Assembly (NCBI GenBank): GCA_034933305.1
Contig: JAYFNU010000020.1
Coordinates: forward strand, 1 to 41,050
Direction: 5' to 3'
Length of the DNA stretch: 41,050 nt
Source: JAYFNU01 sp034933305
GTDB lineage: Bacteria; Bacillota; Clostridia; Oscillospirales; Ruminococcaceae
The position numbers and the translations under genes are program-made. Each line of letters begins with the position of its first letter. Position 1 is the first letter of the stretch. Positions 1-7,892 of this stretch are shown piece by piece. The notes beneath the pieces are model-generated. The model did no database searches. It had not been told where the DNA came from and was given only the letters and a program-made list of their open reading frames with translations.

Positions 1-14
1 CAGCAAAGAAGAGG

Positions 15-155
15 AAAACCAGCGCAAACGGTCACAGTTTACGAAGGCGTTTGCGCGGCGGGGTTTTCAGGGTGTGGTCACACCCTGAACCGCCGAGGGG
101 TGTGGGGGCCATCGGAAGCCCCCACGCTTTTGGTACTTTTCTCGCAGAAAAGTAC
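15..155. repeat. Dispersed repeat, copy 1 (three successive hairpins)
   Basis: This stretch matches 40910-41050 at a constant offset of 40895 with only one mismatch seen (44 against 40939). It contains three consecutive perfect inverted repeats: TCAGGGTGTG/CACACCCTGA (67-76 and 79-88), GTGGGGGC/GCCCCCAC (102-109 and 118-125) and GTACTTTTCT/AGAAAAGTAC (133-142 and 146-155). The match runs exactly to the end of the third hairpin, which is also the window end of the other copy. No convincing coding content. The hairpins are symmetric, so the strand of any transcript is not known. Confidence 0.9.
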
Positions 156-164
156 GACCTCCGC

Positions 165-233
165 TCCCATTCGGGCGCCCGGCGCACATTGTTCGAATGA
201 AAATTTCCCATTCGCGCGCCCGGCGCACATTGT
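165..233. repeat. Two-copy 41-bp tandem repeat upstream of rfbA
   Basis: A unit beginning TCCCATTCG and containing CGCCCGGCGCACATTGT occurs at about 165-192 and again at 206-233, a period of 41 bp. The copies differ by a single G/C within the shared part. The function is unknown; it lies between the hairpin repeat and the rfbA promoter region. Confidence 0.75.
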
Positions 234-258
234 CTGAAGAAACCGCGGTATTCGAGCT

Positions 259-287
259 TTGCTCTTATTGCGTTAAAAAAATATAAT
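259..287 (+). promoter_or_regulatory. Possible promoter of the rfb operon
   Basis: TTGCTC (259-264) and TATAAT (282-287) are separated by 17 bp, a good sigma-A arrangement. The expected start of transcription (about 294) would lie only a few bases before the rfbA ATG and would exclude the GAGGTG ribosome binding site at 289-294. So either rfbA is read from a nearly leaderless mRNA here, or the real promoter is further upstream. Confidence 0.4.
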
Positions 288-298
288 CGAGGTGTGCT

Positions 299-1180
299 AT
301 GAAGGGTATCATACTTGCCGGCGGTGCCGGAACACGGCTGTACCCGTCGACCATCGCCGTGAGCAAACAGATGCTCACCGTCTGCGACAAGCCGATGATC
401 TATTATCCCATGTCGACGCTCATGCTCGCAGGCATCCGCGACATCCTCATCATCTCGACGCCGCGCGACGTCGTCGGCTTCGAGCAGCTGTTCGGCGACG
501 GCAGCCAGCTAGGGCTGCACATCGAATATGCGGTCCAGACCGCCCCGCGCGGCCTCGCGGACGCCTTCATCGTCGGGGAATCCTTCATCGGCGACGACAA
601 CAACATCTGCCTTGTGCTGGGCGACAATATCTTTTACGGCTACAGCTTCACCGAGCGCCTGCAGCGCGCCGTATCGCGCGCGAGCGGCGCGACGATCTTC
701 GGCTACCACGTGGCGAACCCGTCGGAGTTCGGCGTCGTCGATTTTGACGAGCAGGGCAACGTGCTGTCCATCGAGGAAAAGCCGAAGGAGCCGAAATCGA
801 ATTACGCCGTCCCCGGCCTGTATTTTTACGACAACCGCGTCGTGGACATCGCGAAGAGCGTCAAGCCCTCCGCGCGCGGCGAGATCGAGATCACGGCGGT
901 CAACAACGAATATCTGCGCCTCGGCGAGCTCAAGGTCGAGCTGTTCGGGCGCGGGATGGCGTGGCTCGACACGGGCACCCACCGGGCGATGCTCGACGCG
1001 GCGAATTTCGTCGACGCCGTGCAGCAGCGGCAGGGCCTGTACATCGCCTGTCTCGAGGAGATCGCCTACCGTCAGAAATTCATCGACCGCGACCAGCTCG
1101 AAAAGCTCGGCGCGGCGCTGTCCAAAACGGAGTACGGCCAGTACATCCTCAACATCGCAAAACACGTCACGGTCAGGTAA
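299..1180 (+). CDS. rfbA: Glucose-1-phosphate thymidylyltransferase RfbA
   Basis: Joins dTTP and glucose-1-phosphate to give dTDP-glucose, the first step of dTDP-L-rhamnose synthesis in the cytoplasm. The 293-residue protein has the family's usual length and starts with the nucleotidyltransferase signature GGAGTRLYP (residues 8-16). It continues with typical RmlA segments such as KPMIYYPMS and LGDNIFYG. The ATG at 299 follows a GAGGTG ribosome binding site and gives a proper N-terminus directly before the nucleotide-binding loop. It is the first gene of an rfbA-rfbD-rfbB operon, with 11 bases before rfbD. Rhamnose is normally used in cell-wall polysaccharide or surface glycan. The family is very well conserved, so the assignment is secure. 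Confidence 0.96.
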   Translation: MKGIILAGGAGTRLYPSTIAVSKQMLTVCDKPMIYYPMSTLMLAGIRDILIISTPRDVVGFEQLFGDGSQLGLHIEYAVQTAPRGLADAFIVGESFIGDDNNICLVLGDNIFYGYSFTERLQRAVSRASGATIFGYHVANPSEFGVVDFDEQGNVLSIEEKPKEPKSNYAVPGLYFYDNRVVDIAKSVKPSARGEIEITAVNNEYLRLGELKVELFGRGMAWLDTGTHRAMLDAANFVDAVQQRQGLYIACLEEIAYRQKFIDRDQLEKLGAALSKTEYGQYILNIAKHVTVR

Positions 1181-1191
1181 GGAGGCGCGAT

Positions 1192-2088
1192 TTGAAACTG
1201 CTCATCACCGGCTGCCGCGGGCAGCTCGGCCGCGAGCTGCAAAAGCAGCTGGCGGCGGGACGCAGCGAGATCGGCGAGATCCCCGGCTGCTATAAAAATG
1301 CCGCTGTCACGGCGGTCGACATCGACAGCTTCGATCTGTCCGACCGCGCCGCCGTGTTCGATTTTCTGACGGCGGGCGGCTACGACGCCGTCTTCAACTG
1401 CGCGGCGTACACAAACGTCAACAAATGCGAGAGCGATTACGAGACGGCGTACAAGGCGAACGCGCTCGCGCCGAAATATCTCGCCGAGGCATGCGAGAAG
1501 ACGGGCGCAAAGCTCGTTCACGTCTCGACCGATTATGTCTTTCCCGGCGACGGCAGCGCGCCCTACCGCGAATTTGACCTGACGGGGCCGCAGAGCGTCT
1601 ACGGAAAGACGAAGCTCGCGGGCGAGCAATTTGTTCGGGAAAATTGCCGTCGCTATTATATCGTTCGCACGGCGTGGCTGTACGGCTACATCGGCAGCAA
1701 TTTTGTGAAGACCATGCTGCGCATCACGCGCGAAACCGGCGCGGCGACGGTCGTCAGCGACCAGCTCGGCAACCCGACGAGCGCCGCGGACGTCGCGCAT
1801 CACCTGCTGCTGCTCGCGGCGACCGAGTTCTACGGCGTCTATCACTGCACCGACAACGGCGTGTGCTCGTGGTACGACTTCACCCGCGAGATCGTGCGCC
1901 TCGCCGGCATCCGGGCGGAGGTAAAGCCCTGCACGACCGCCGAATATCCGACTCCCGCAAAGCGGCCGGCGTATTCGGCGCTCGACAACATGGCGCTGCG
2001 CGCGACGGTCGGCGACCACATGCGCGACTGGCGCGACGCGCTCAAGGAGTACATCGAACGGCTGCCCGAAGAGGAGAAAAAGGCATGA
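1192..2088 (+). CDS. rfbD: dTDP-4-dehydrorhamnose reductase RfbD
   Basis: NAD(P)H-dependent reductase for the last step to dTDP-L-rhamnose. I place the start at the TTG at 1192 because GGAGG sits at 1181-1185 and the protein then begins with the Rossmann motif GCRGQLG. Longer readings overlap rfbA and have no family match. The resulting 298 residues are normal for RmlD. The short-chain dehydrogenase/reductase (SDR) catalytic elements are visible: STDYVF (Thr) and YGKTK (Tyr-x-x-x-Lys). The stop overlaps the rfbB start (ATGA), which implies translational coupling. RmlD needs the 3,5-epimerised substrate made by RfbC, which is not encoded in this window. Confidence 0.94.
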   Translation: MKLLITGCRGQLGRELQKQLAAGRSEIGEIPGCYKNAAVTAVDIDSFDLSDRAAVFDFLTAGGYDAVFNCAAYTNVNKCESDYETAYKANALAPKYLAEACEKTGAKLVHVSTDYVFPGDGSAPYREFDLTGPQSVYGKTKLAGEQFVRENCRRYYIVRTAWLYGYIGSNFVKTMLRITRETGAATVVSDQLGNPTSAADVAHHLLLLAATEFYGVYHCTDNGVCSWYDFTREIVRLAGIRAEVKPCTTAEYPTPAKRPAYSALDNMALRATVGDHMRDWRDALKEYIERLPEEEKKA

Positions 2089-3137
2089 AGAATGTTATGG
2101 TGACCGGCGGCGCCGGCTTTATCGGCTCCAATTTCATCATCTATATGCTCCGGAAGCACGGCGACGTGCGCATCGTCAACGTCGATAAGCTGACCTACGC
2201 GGGCAACCTCAAAAACCTCGCGTCGGTGGAAGACGACCGCCGCTATGTGTTCCGCCAGTACGACATCTGCGACCGGGAGAAAATCGAGCCGCTGTTTACG
2301 GAATTCGGCATCGACACCGTCATCAACTTCGCGGCGGAGAGCCACGTCGACCGCTCCATAACGAATCCGGAGATCTTTGTCGAGACGAACGTCCTCGGCA
2401 CCGCGACGCTCCTGAACGCCGCGAAAAAGGCGTGGGAGCAGCCGGACGGCAGCTTCCGGGAGGGCGTGAAGTATCTGCAGGTGTCGACCGACGAGGTCTA
2501 CGGCTCGCTCGGGCCGGACGGCTTTTTCACCGAGACGACGCCGCTCGATCCCCACAGCCCCTATTCCGCCTCGAAGGCGTCCGCCGACCTGCTCGTAAAG
2601 GCCTATCACGACACCTTCGGCATGCCCGTGTCCATCACCCGGTGCTCCAACAATTACGGCCCCTATCAGTTCCCCGAAAAGCTCATCCCGCTGATGATCA
2701 ACAACTGCCTGCACCACAAGCAGCTGCCCGTCTACGGCGACGGGCTGCAGATCCGCGACTGGCTGTACGTCGAGGATCACTGCAAGGCGATCGACATGGT
2801 CGCGCGCGGCGGGAAACCGGGAGAGGTCTATAACGTCGGCGGGCATAACGAGCGCACCAACGTTTTTATCGTCGAGACCATCATCGACGCGGTCGGCAAG
2901 GCGGATCCCGCCGTCGACCGCAGCCTCATCCGGCACGTCGAGGACCGCAAAGGCCACGACCGCCGCTACGGCATCGACCCCACGAAGATCAAAAACGATC
3001 TCGGCTGGTATCCCGAGACGCCGTTCGAAGCCGGCATCGTCAAAACGGTCGAATGGTATCTCGCGAACCGCCCGTGGATCGACGACGTCGTGTCGGGGGA
3101 GTATCAGCAGTACTACAAAGAGCGGTATGAGAAATAA
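2085..3137 (+). CDS. rfbB: dTDP-glucose 4,6-dehydratase RfbB
   Basis: Converts dTDP-glucose to dTDP-4-keto-6-deoxyglucose with tightly bound NAD+. The start ATG at 2085 overlaps the stop of rfbD, and a purine-rich GAAGAGGAG precedes it. The 350-residue product has the Rossmann loop TGGAGFIGS at the N-terminus, the catalytic STDEVYG segment, and YSASK (the Tyr-x-x-x-Lys pair). This is the extended SDR family and the usual length for RmlB. It is last in the operon and is followed by a strong bidirectional terminator 6 bases after the stop. Confidence 0.96.
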   Translation: MKNVMVTGGAGFIGSNFIIYMLRKHGDVRIVNVDKLTYAGNLKNLASVEDDRRYVFRQYDICDREKIEPLFTEFGIDTVINFAAESHVDRSITNPEIFVETNVLGTATLLNAAKKAWEQPDGSFREGVKYLQVSTDEVYGSLGPDGFFTETTPLDPHSPYSASKASADLLVKAYHDTFGMPVSITRCSNNYGPYQFPEKLIPLMINNCLHHKQLPVYGDGLQIRDWLYVEDHCKAIDMVARGGKPGEVYNVGGHNERTNVFIVETIIDAVGKADPAVDRSLIRHVEDRKGHDRRYGIDPTKIKNDLGWYPETPFEAGIVKTVEWYLANRPWIDDVVSGEYQQYYKERYEK

Positions 3138-3172
3138 AAAAAGGGAACCTCTTATCAGAGGTTCCTTTTTTA
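3136..3172. terminator. Bidirectional terminator between rfbB and the acyltransferase gene
   Basis: A 9-bp perfect stem GGAACCTCT (3144-3152) with AGAGGTTCC (3157-3165) and a 4-base loop. An A-run precedes it and a T-run follows, so it can terminate both the plus-strand rfb operon and the minus-strand acyltransferase gene that converges on it. Confidence 0.9.
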
Positions 3173-3181
3173 TGGGTGTAT

Positions 3182-4258
3182 TTATAACCCTATCAAAAGC
3201 TGCGCTTTTTCACATAAGGGCTTAACATAATTGCCATACAGTTTGCCGATTGTTTTTTCACGCAATACATCAATCGCAGCACAGGCACAAAAAACAATCG
3301 CTCCGACGGCAGGCGCTATATACCAGAATCGCCAAGTAAAGATCAGATAATTCTCATCAAAGAAAAACCGCCACAGCATATCGCGTAAAATCCGATTCTC
3401 ATGGATCAAATAGACCCCAAAGGTTGTTGAGGAGACTTGATTAATGAACCGATTGTTTTTTACGGATAGGTTCTTAAAGAACATAAAAAGCCCTAAAGCA
3501 GCAAGAAACACGGGGAGCGTATTTTTCCCCCTAAAAAACATGGCCAGTTCTTTTTCGGATTCATCAAAATCCGCAAGAACTGCATGCTTCACGGAATAGA
3601 AAAAGATAAAACCTGTTGCAAAAGCAGCAAGGAGGAGAGATAAATATTTTTTATCCAAAAGCGGAAGCCCATAGAGACGTATGTAGGCACCGACCGAGCA
3701 AACAAACAGCGCCCAAGGCAATTCACCCTGATAAAGCATGCGGTTGAAGAAGGTCGGCAGTATTATAAACAGAAATCCCTGCGCTGACAAAAACAAAATA
3801 AAAGCTCTCTGTGAAAGAGTCTTAAAACCAGCCCCCAGGATGGGAAAGATTAAAAGAATGCCTACATAAATGCTTGCGAACCAGTAACGCATCCGGATCG
3901 TTGTGTAAAATTGCAAACCAAATGTGGCGATATCAAACTCTACAATTCCAAAAGCACAACACACGAGATAAATCGTTACAGAATAAAACATCACACGCAA
4001 AAGTATCTTAACGATAGAGTACAGACGGAAATCTGTTCTTACCAAAAAATAACCACTTATAAGGAAGAACAGATCTACCCCCAGATTACCGCCGATGCCA
4101 TAGAACATAGAGGCAACTTTTCCCGGGGTAAAAGCAGCAGATTCCACGCCGCTGTTCACAACACCGTGAAAAGTGACAATCATATACATAGCAGCAATTC
4201 TAAGCAGTTCCATATTTGAACTGCGCGTGCCCGAATTATCTGTACTGCTTTTTTCCAT
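3182..4258 (-). CDS. Acyltransferase 3 family membrane protein (surface glycan O-acylation)
   Basis: The 358-residue protein is an integral membrane acyltransferase of the AT3 type, which moves acyl groups onto sugars or other carriers at the membrane. It carries the family's R-x10-H pair (Arg20 and His31 in LLRIAAMYMIVTFHG) in the first membrane segment. Further hydrophobic segments follow, roughly ten in all, and LISGYFLV occurs early as in related proteins. The start at 4258 is chosen because AGGAGG lies just upstream. The gene is clearly AT-richer than all its neighbours, with many AAA, TTT and ATA codons, which suggests acquisition from another genome. It begins 16 bases after the gltX stop on the same strand and ends at the shared terminator. 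Next to rhamnose genes, a role in decorating a surface polysaccharide is likely but inferred. The acyl donor and acceptor cannot be read from sequence. Confidence 0.88.
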   Translation of the reverse strand: MEKSSTDNSGTRSSNMELLRIAAMYMIVTFHGVVNSGVESAAFTPGKVASMFYGIGGNLGVDLFFLISGYFLVRTDFRLYSIVKILLRVMFYSVTIYLVCCAFGIVEFDIATFGLQFYTTIRMRYWFASIYVGILLIFPILGAGFKTLSQRAFILFLSAQGFLFIILPTFFNRMLYQGELPWALFVCSVGAYIRLYGLPLLDKKYLSLLLAAFATGFIFFYSVKHAVLADFDESEKELAMFFRGKNTLPVFLAALGLFMFFKNLSVKNNRFINQVSSTTFGVYLIHENRILRDMLWRFFFDENYLIFTWRFWYIAPAVGAIVFCACAAIDVLREKTIGKLYGNYVKPLCEKAQLLIGL

Positions 4259-4274
4259 GTGGCCTCCTGTTTTT

Positions 4275-5726
4275 TTACAGCTGCGCGAGGCCTTTTCTGA
4301 CGCGCGCGAGCGTCTCGCCGCGGCCGAGGACGACGGCGAGCTCCACGCCGCCGCCGGGGGACACCGGCACGCCGCTGAGCGCGGTGCGCAGCGGCCACAG
4401 CAGCCAGCCGTTCTTGACGCCCTTTTCCGCGATGAGCGCAAAGAGCTTCTCGTGGACGTTGTCGAACGTCCAGTCCTTTTCGGGGATGCCCTCGAGCACG
4501 GGCAGCGTCCATTCGAGCGCCGTCTTCGCGCTGTCGGCGTCGGTCTTCATCTTCTTGTTGGCGTACAGCTCGTTGCCGTAGACCGGCAGCGCGTCGATAA
4601 AGCCGAGCTTGCCGGGGATCTCCGAAAACACCTCGGTGCGGGGCTGCATCGCGTCGCACAGCACGTCGAAGCCGATGTCGTCCCGCCGGACCGCCTGCCG
4701 GATAAACGGCATCGCGTGCCGCTTGTATTCGTCGTGCGACAGCGCGCGGATGTACTCGGCGTTGATGAAATTGAGCTTTCCGACGTCGAAGATGGCGGGG
4801 CTTTTGCTGATGCCGGAAATGTCGAAGGCCTCCACGAGCTCCGGCAGCGAGAAGATCTCCCGCTCGCTCTTGGGCGCCCAGCCGAGCAGCGCGAGATAAT
4901 TGAGGATGGCGCCGGGCAGATAGCCCTTCGCCACGAGATCCTGATAGGAGGCGTCGCCGTTGCGCTTGGACAGCTTCTGGTGCTCGTCCTTCATGACGGG
5001 CGCGCAGTGGACATAGGCCGGAACATCCCAGCCGAACGCCTCATACAATAGGTTGTACTTCGGCGAGCTCGACAGATACTCGCTGCCGCGCACGACGTGC
5101 GTGATGCCCATGACGTGGTCGTCGACGACGTTCGCGAAGTTGTACGTCGGCATGCCGTCGGATTTGATGAGGATCTGGTCCTCCAGCTCGCTGTTCTCGA
5201 CGGTGATCTCGCCGTAGACGAGATCGTTGAAGGTCGTCACGCCCTCGCGCGGCATCTTCTGGCGGATGACGTACGGCTCGCCCGCCGCGACGCGGCGCTT
5301 TGCCTCTTCGAGCGGGATGGCGCGGCAATGCCCGTCGTAGTGGGTGACCTCCTCCTCGAACTTCTCGTGCTTGAGGCGCGCGTCCAGCTCCTCCTTTGTG
5401 CAGAAGCAGTAGTAGGCGCCGCCCTTTTCGCAAAGCTCCTTCGCGTAGCCGAGATAGATCCCCATGCGCTCGCTCTGCACGTACGGCCCGTAGCTGCCGC
5501 CGATGTCGGGGCCCTCGTCCCAGTTGAGGCCCGCCTCGCGCAGCGTGCTGTAGATGATATCGACGGCGCCCTCGACGTAGCGTTCGCGGTCGGTGTCCTC
5601 GATGCGCAGGATGAAGCTGCCGCCGTTCTTCTTCGCGATCAGGTACGCGTACAGCGCCGTGCGCAGGTTGCCGACGTGCATGTAGCCCGTCGGGCTCGGC
5701 GCGAAGCGCGTTCTCACTTTGTCCAA
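4275..5726 (-). CDS. gltX: Glutamyl-tRNA synthetase
   Basis: Class I aminoacyl-tRNA synthetase that charges tRNA-Glu. The N-terminal catalytic motif TRFAPSPTGYMHVGN is the HIGH-type signature. The second signature KLSKRNGD (a KMSKR variant) follows in mid-protein, and an alpha-helical anticodon-binding region ends the chain. About 483 residues is the normal bacterial length. I prefer the TTG start at 5726 because GAGGTGG lies just before it and the protein then opens only a few residues before the signature. A TTG seven codons upstream (5747) lacks a ribosome binding site. Transcription starts from a near-consensus promoter at 5786-5814, back to back with trpS. No T-box leader is visible. Confidence 0.95.
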   Translation of the reverse strand: MDKVRTRFAPSPTGYMHVGNLRTALYAYLIAKKNGGSFILRIEDTDRERYVEGAVDIIYSTLREAGLNWDEGPDIGGSYGPYVQSERMGIYLGYAKELCEKGGAYYCFCTKEELDARLKHEKFEEEVTHYDGHCRAIPLEEAKRRVAAGEPYVIRQKMPREGVTTFNDLVYGEITVENSELEDQILIKSDGMPTYNFANVVDDHVMGITHVVRGSEYLSSSPKYNLLYEAFGWDVPAYVHCAPVMKDEHQKLSKRNGDASYQDLVAKGYLPGAILNYLALLGWAPKSEREIFSLPELVEAFDISGISKSPAIFDVGKLNFINAEYIRALSHDEYKRHAMPFIRQAVRRDDIGFDVLCDAMQPRTEVFSEIPGKLGFIDALPVYGNELYANKKMKTDADSAKTALEWTLPVLEGIPEKDWTFDNVHEKLFALIAEKGVKNGWLLWPLRTALSGVPVSPGGGVELAVVLGRGETLARVRKGLAQL

Positions 5727-5785
5727 AACGATCCACCTCTTGTTCAAAATAAGCCGCCGGCCGCGGCGGCATGTCGTCTTTTATC

Positions 5786-5814
5786 ATTGTATGGGCAGCC
5801 GCCGGGTTTGTCAA
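5786..5814 (-). promoter_or_regulatory. gltX promoter
   Basis: Read on the minus strand: TTGACA (plus-strand 5809-5814), a 17-bp spacer, then TACAAT (5786-5791). This is an almost perfect sigma-A promoter, giving a start near 5779 and a leader of about 50 bases. Its -35 box abuts the -35 box of the divergent trpS promoter. Confidence 0.85.
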
Positions 5815-5843
5815 TTGACGCATACCGCCGAATCATGTAAAAT
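5815..5843 (+). promoter_or_regulatory. trpS promoter
   Basis: TTGACG (5815-5820), a 17-bp spacer and TAAAAT (5838-5843) form a near-consensus sigma-A promoter. It starts immediately next to the -35 of the opposite gltX promoter, so two polymerases could hardly bind both at once. Confidence 0.85.
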
Positions 5844-5871
5844 AACAGGAAAGAAAAGGGGGCTTCCTTGT

Positions 5872-6867
5872 ATGGACGAAACAAAAAAGCCGCGCGTGTT
5901 CAGCGGCATCCAGCCGACGGGCGGGTTTACCCTCGGCAATTACATCGGCGCGGTGCGCAACTGGGACAAACTGCAGGACGACTACGACTGCATCTACAGC
6001 GTCGTCGACCTGCATTCGATCACCATCCGCCACGAGCCGGCGGCGCTGCGCCGCCAGATCCGCGAGGCGCTCGCGATGCTGCTCGCGTGCGGCGTCGATC
6101 CCAAACGGTCGATCCTGTTCATCCAGGGGGATGTGGCGGCGCACGCGGAGCTGTCGTGGCTGCTGTCGTGCTACACCCAGTTCGGCGAGCTGTCGCGCAT
6201 GACGCAGTTCAAGGACAAATCCCTCAAGCACCCCGACAACGTCAACGCCGGCCTGTTCACCTATCCGGTGCTCATGGCGGCGGACATCCTGCTGTACGAT
6301 ACCGATCTCGTGCCCATCGGCGCCGACCAGAAGCAGCATCTCGAGCTGTGCCGCGACATCGCGCTGCGCTTCAACGGCATCTACGGCGACGTTTTCAGGA
6401 TCCCCGACGGCTATTTCCCGAAAGTCGGCGCGCGCGTCATGTCCCTGCAGGACCCGTCGTCGAAGATGAGCAAGTCGGACGAGAACGATAACGCGAAGAT
6501 CATGCTCACCGACGAGCCCGACGCGATCATCCGCAAATTCAAGCGCGCCGTCACCGATTCGGACAGCGTCGTGCGCGCCGCCGACGACAAGCCGGGCGTC
6601 ACCAACCTCATGTCCATCTACGGCGCGCTGACGGGCCGGACGTTCGCGGACATCGAAGCGGAATTCAGCGGGCGCGGCTACGGCGATTTCAAGCAGACCG
6701 TCGGCGAAGCGGTCGTCGCGGCGCTCGCGCCCGTGCAGAGCGAGTACAGGCGCATCGTCGCCGACAAGGCGTACCTCGCGGGCGTCGCGAAGGACGGCGC
6801 CGCGCGCGCGGCGGCCATCGCCGAGCGCACGCTGCACAGGGCCCGCCGCAAGATCGGGCTCGAATAA
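5872..6867 (+). CDS. trpS: Tryptophanyl-tRNA synthetase
   Basis: Class I synthetase that charges tRNA-Trp. The ATG at 5872 follows AAAAGGGGG and gives 331 residues, the usual size. The HIGH-type segment PTGGFTLGNYIGA lies at about residues 14-26 and the KMSKS motif (SSKMSKSDEND) is near residue 200. Family landmarks between them include TQFKDKS and PVLMAADILLY. A longer in-frame reading from 5719 crosses the promoter and is not credible. Confidence 0.96.
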   Translation: MDETKKPRVFSGIQPTGGFTLGNYIGAVRNWDKLQDDYDCIYSVVDLHSITIRHEPAALRRQIREALAMLLACGVDPKRSILFIQGDVAAHAELSWLLSCYTQFGELSRMTQFKDKSLKHPDNVNAGLFTYPVLMAADILLYDTDLVPIGADQKQHLELCRDIALRFNGIYGDVFRIPDGYFPKVGARVMSLQDPSSKMSKSDENDNAKIMLTDEPDAIIRKFKRAVTDSDSVVRAADDKPGVTNLMSIYGALTGRTFADIEAEFSGRGYGDFKQTVGEAVVAALAPVQSEYRRIVADKAYLAGVAKDGAARAAAIAERTLHRARRKIGLE

Positions 6868-6882
6868 CACAATGCACGGGAC

Positions 6883-6908
6883 GGCGGGCGCGCGGGAGCG
6901 CGCCCGCC
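6883..6908. terminator. GC-rich hairpin after trpS
   Basis: Stem GGCGGGCGCGC (6883-6893) with GCGCGCCCGCC (6898-6908) and loop GGGA, placed 15 bases after the trpS stop. There is no T-run, so intrinsic termination is uncertain. Confidence 0.4.
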
Positions 6909-6939
6909 GCCTTGAATAAAAAAAGCAAGGGGGAAGCCT

Positions 6940-7716
6940 GTGTTTACTGCCGATGCGCTGCGGGCGCTGCTTTTGTCGACGCTCGCCGGGCTCGCGACGC
7001 TGCTGGGCGCGCTGGTCGTCGTCTTTACAAGGAACAAGAGCGAAAAGCTCATCACCGTCTCTCTCGGTTTCGCGGCGGGCGTCATGCTCAGCGTGTCGTT
7101 CACCGACCTCTACCCCAATGCGCTCGCAAGCTTTGCGGCCGGTCTTTCCGGCAAGATGAGCATCCTCGCGGCGGTGGGCTTTCTCATCGTCGGCCTGCTC
7201 GTCGCCGCGTCGCTCGACCGCCTCGTGCCCCACGACGCCTACGACGAACAGACGGGCGACAAGCCCCACAAGGATCTCTACCGCGTCGGCTTCGTGTCGA
7301 TGCTCGCGATGGCGCTGCACAATTTTCCGGAGGGCATCGCGACGTTCATGGCGGGGTATGAGAACGTGACGCTGGGCGTGTCCATCGCGCTCGCCATCGC
7401 GCTGCACAACATCCCCGAGGGCATTTCGGTCGCCCTGCCGATCTACTACGTCACGGGCAGCCGCCGCAAGGCGTTCAAAATGACCTTTCTCAGCGGCATC
7501 TCCGAGCCCGTCGGGGCGCTGCTCGCCTTCCTCGTGCTGCGGCCGTTCATCACGCCCTTCGCGCTCGGCGCGGTCTTCGCCGCCGTCGCGGGCATCATGA
7601 TCTACATCGCCGTCGAGGAGCTCATCCCGTCGTCGCGCCAGTACGCGCACGACCGCCTCGCGCTGCTGTCGACGTTCACCGGGATATGTCTGATGCCGCT
7701 GACCCATCTGCTGTGA
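6940..7716 (+). CDS. zupT: ZIP family metal transporter (ZupT-like)
   Basis: Polytopic inner-membrane transporter of the ZIP family, which brings zinc and sometimes other divalent metals into the cell. The 258-residue protein has about eight hydrophobic segments. It carries the two ZIP metal-site motifs HNFPEGIATF and HNIPEGISVALP, about 30 residues apart in transmembrane segments 4 and 5. The start is GTG at 6940 with AAGGGGG 6 bases before it; no ATG start fits. The true metal cannot be told from the sequence. It stands alone, followed by a strong terminator. Confidence 0.9.
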   Translation: MFTADALRALLLSTLAGLATLLGALVVVFTRNKSEKLITVSLGFAAGVMLSVSFTDLYPNALASFAAGLSGKMSILAAVGFLIVGLLVAASLDRLVPHDAYDEQTGDKPHKDLYRVGFVSMLAMALHNFPEGIATFMAGYENVTLGVSIALAIALHNIPEGISVALPIYYVTGSRRKAFKMTFLSGISEPVGALLAFLVLRPFITPFALGAVFAAVAGIMIYIAVEELIPSSRQYAHDRLALLSTFTGICLMPLTHLL

Positions 7717-7747
7717 CGGCGGGGGAAAGCGCCGCGGACCGCAAAAA

Positions 7748-7784
7748 AAGCGCCGGCCCTTCGGGGCCGGCGCTTCTTGTTTTA
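7748..7784 (+). terminator. Terminator after zupT
   Basis: Stem GCGCCGGCCC (7750-7759), TTCG tetraloop and GGGCCGGCGC (7764-7773), followed by TTCTTGTTTTATT. It also has an A-run before it, so it can stop the minus-strand citrate synthase operon that converges here. Confidence 0.9.
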
Positions 7785-7892
7785 TTGACCGAGCGCGTAG
7801 GTGAGCAGCGGCAGGAAGCTCGTGATGAGCAATACGGCCGCCAGCACCACGCACAGCACGATGGTGACGGGTTTGATCCATTTCCGGTTCAT
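7782..7892 (-). CDS. 36-residue single-pass membrane peptide
   Basis: Short gene with a very good ribosome binding site (GGAGGAAGAAAA before ATG). Its start codon overlaps the stop of the upstream membrane-protein gene (ATGA). The peptide starts with the basic stretch MNRKWIKP, then has one hydrophobic helix of about 20 residues, and ends with TYALGQ. It resembles in size and layout the very small membrane proteins found in many Firmicutes (Prli42-type peptides have the same plan), but I cannot claim homology. The strong start signals and coupling make it likely to be translated. Its stop lies within the terminator region. Confidence 0.65.
   Translation of the reverse strand: MNRKWIKPVTIVLCVVLAAVLLITSFLPLLTYALGQ

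Noticed and set aside
3911..4219. Plus-strand reading frame inside the acyltransferase gene
   Set aside because: Antisense to a clear membrane protein gene; AT-rich composition explains the open frame.
5727..5871. T-box leader for gltX or trpS
   Set aside because: Leaders are only about 25-50 bases, with no T-box sequence or terminator.
5833..7881. Long minus-strand reading frame (about 680 codons) opposite trpS and zupT
   Set aside because: Arg/Asp/His-rich translation typical of GC-rich antisense shadows; the plus-strand genes are certain.
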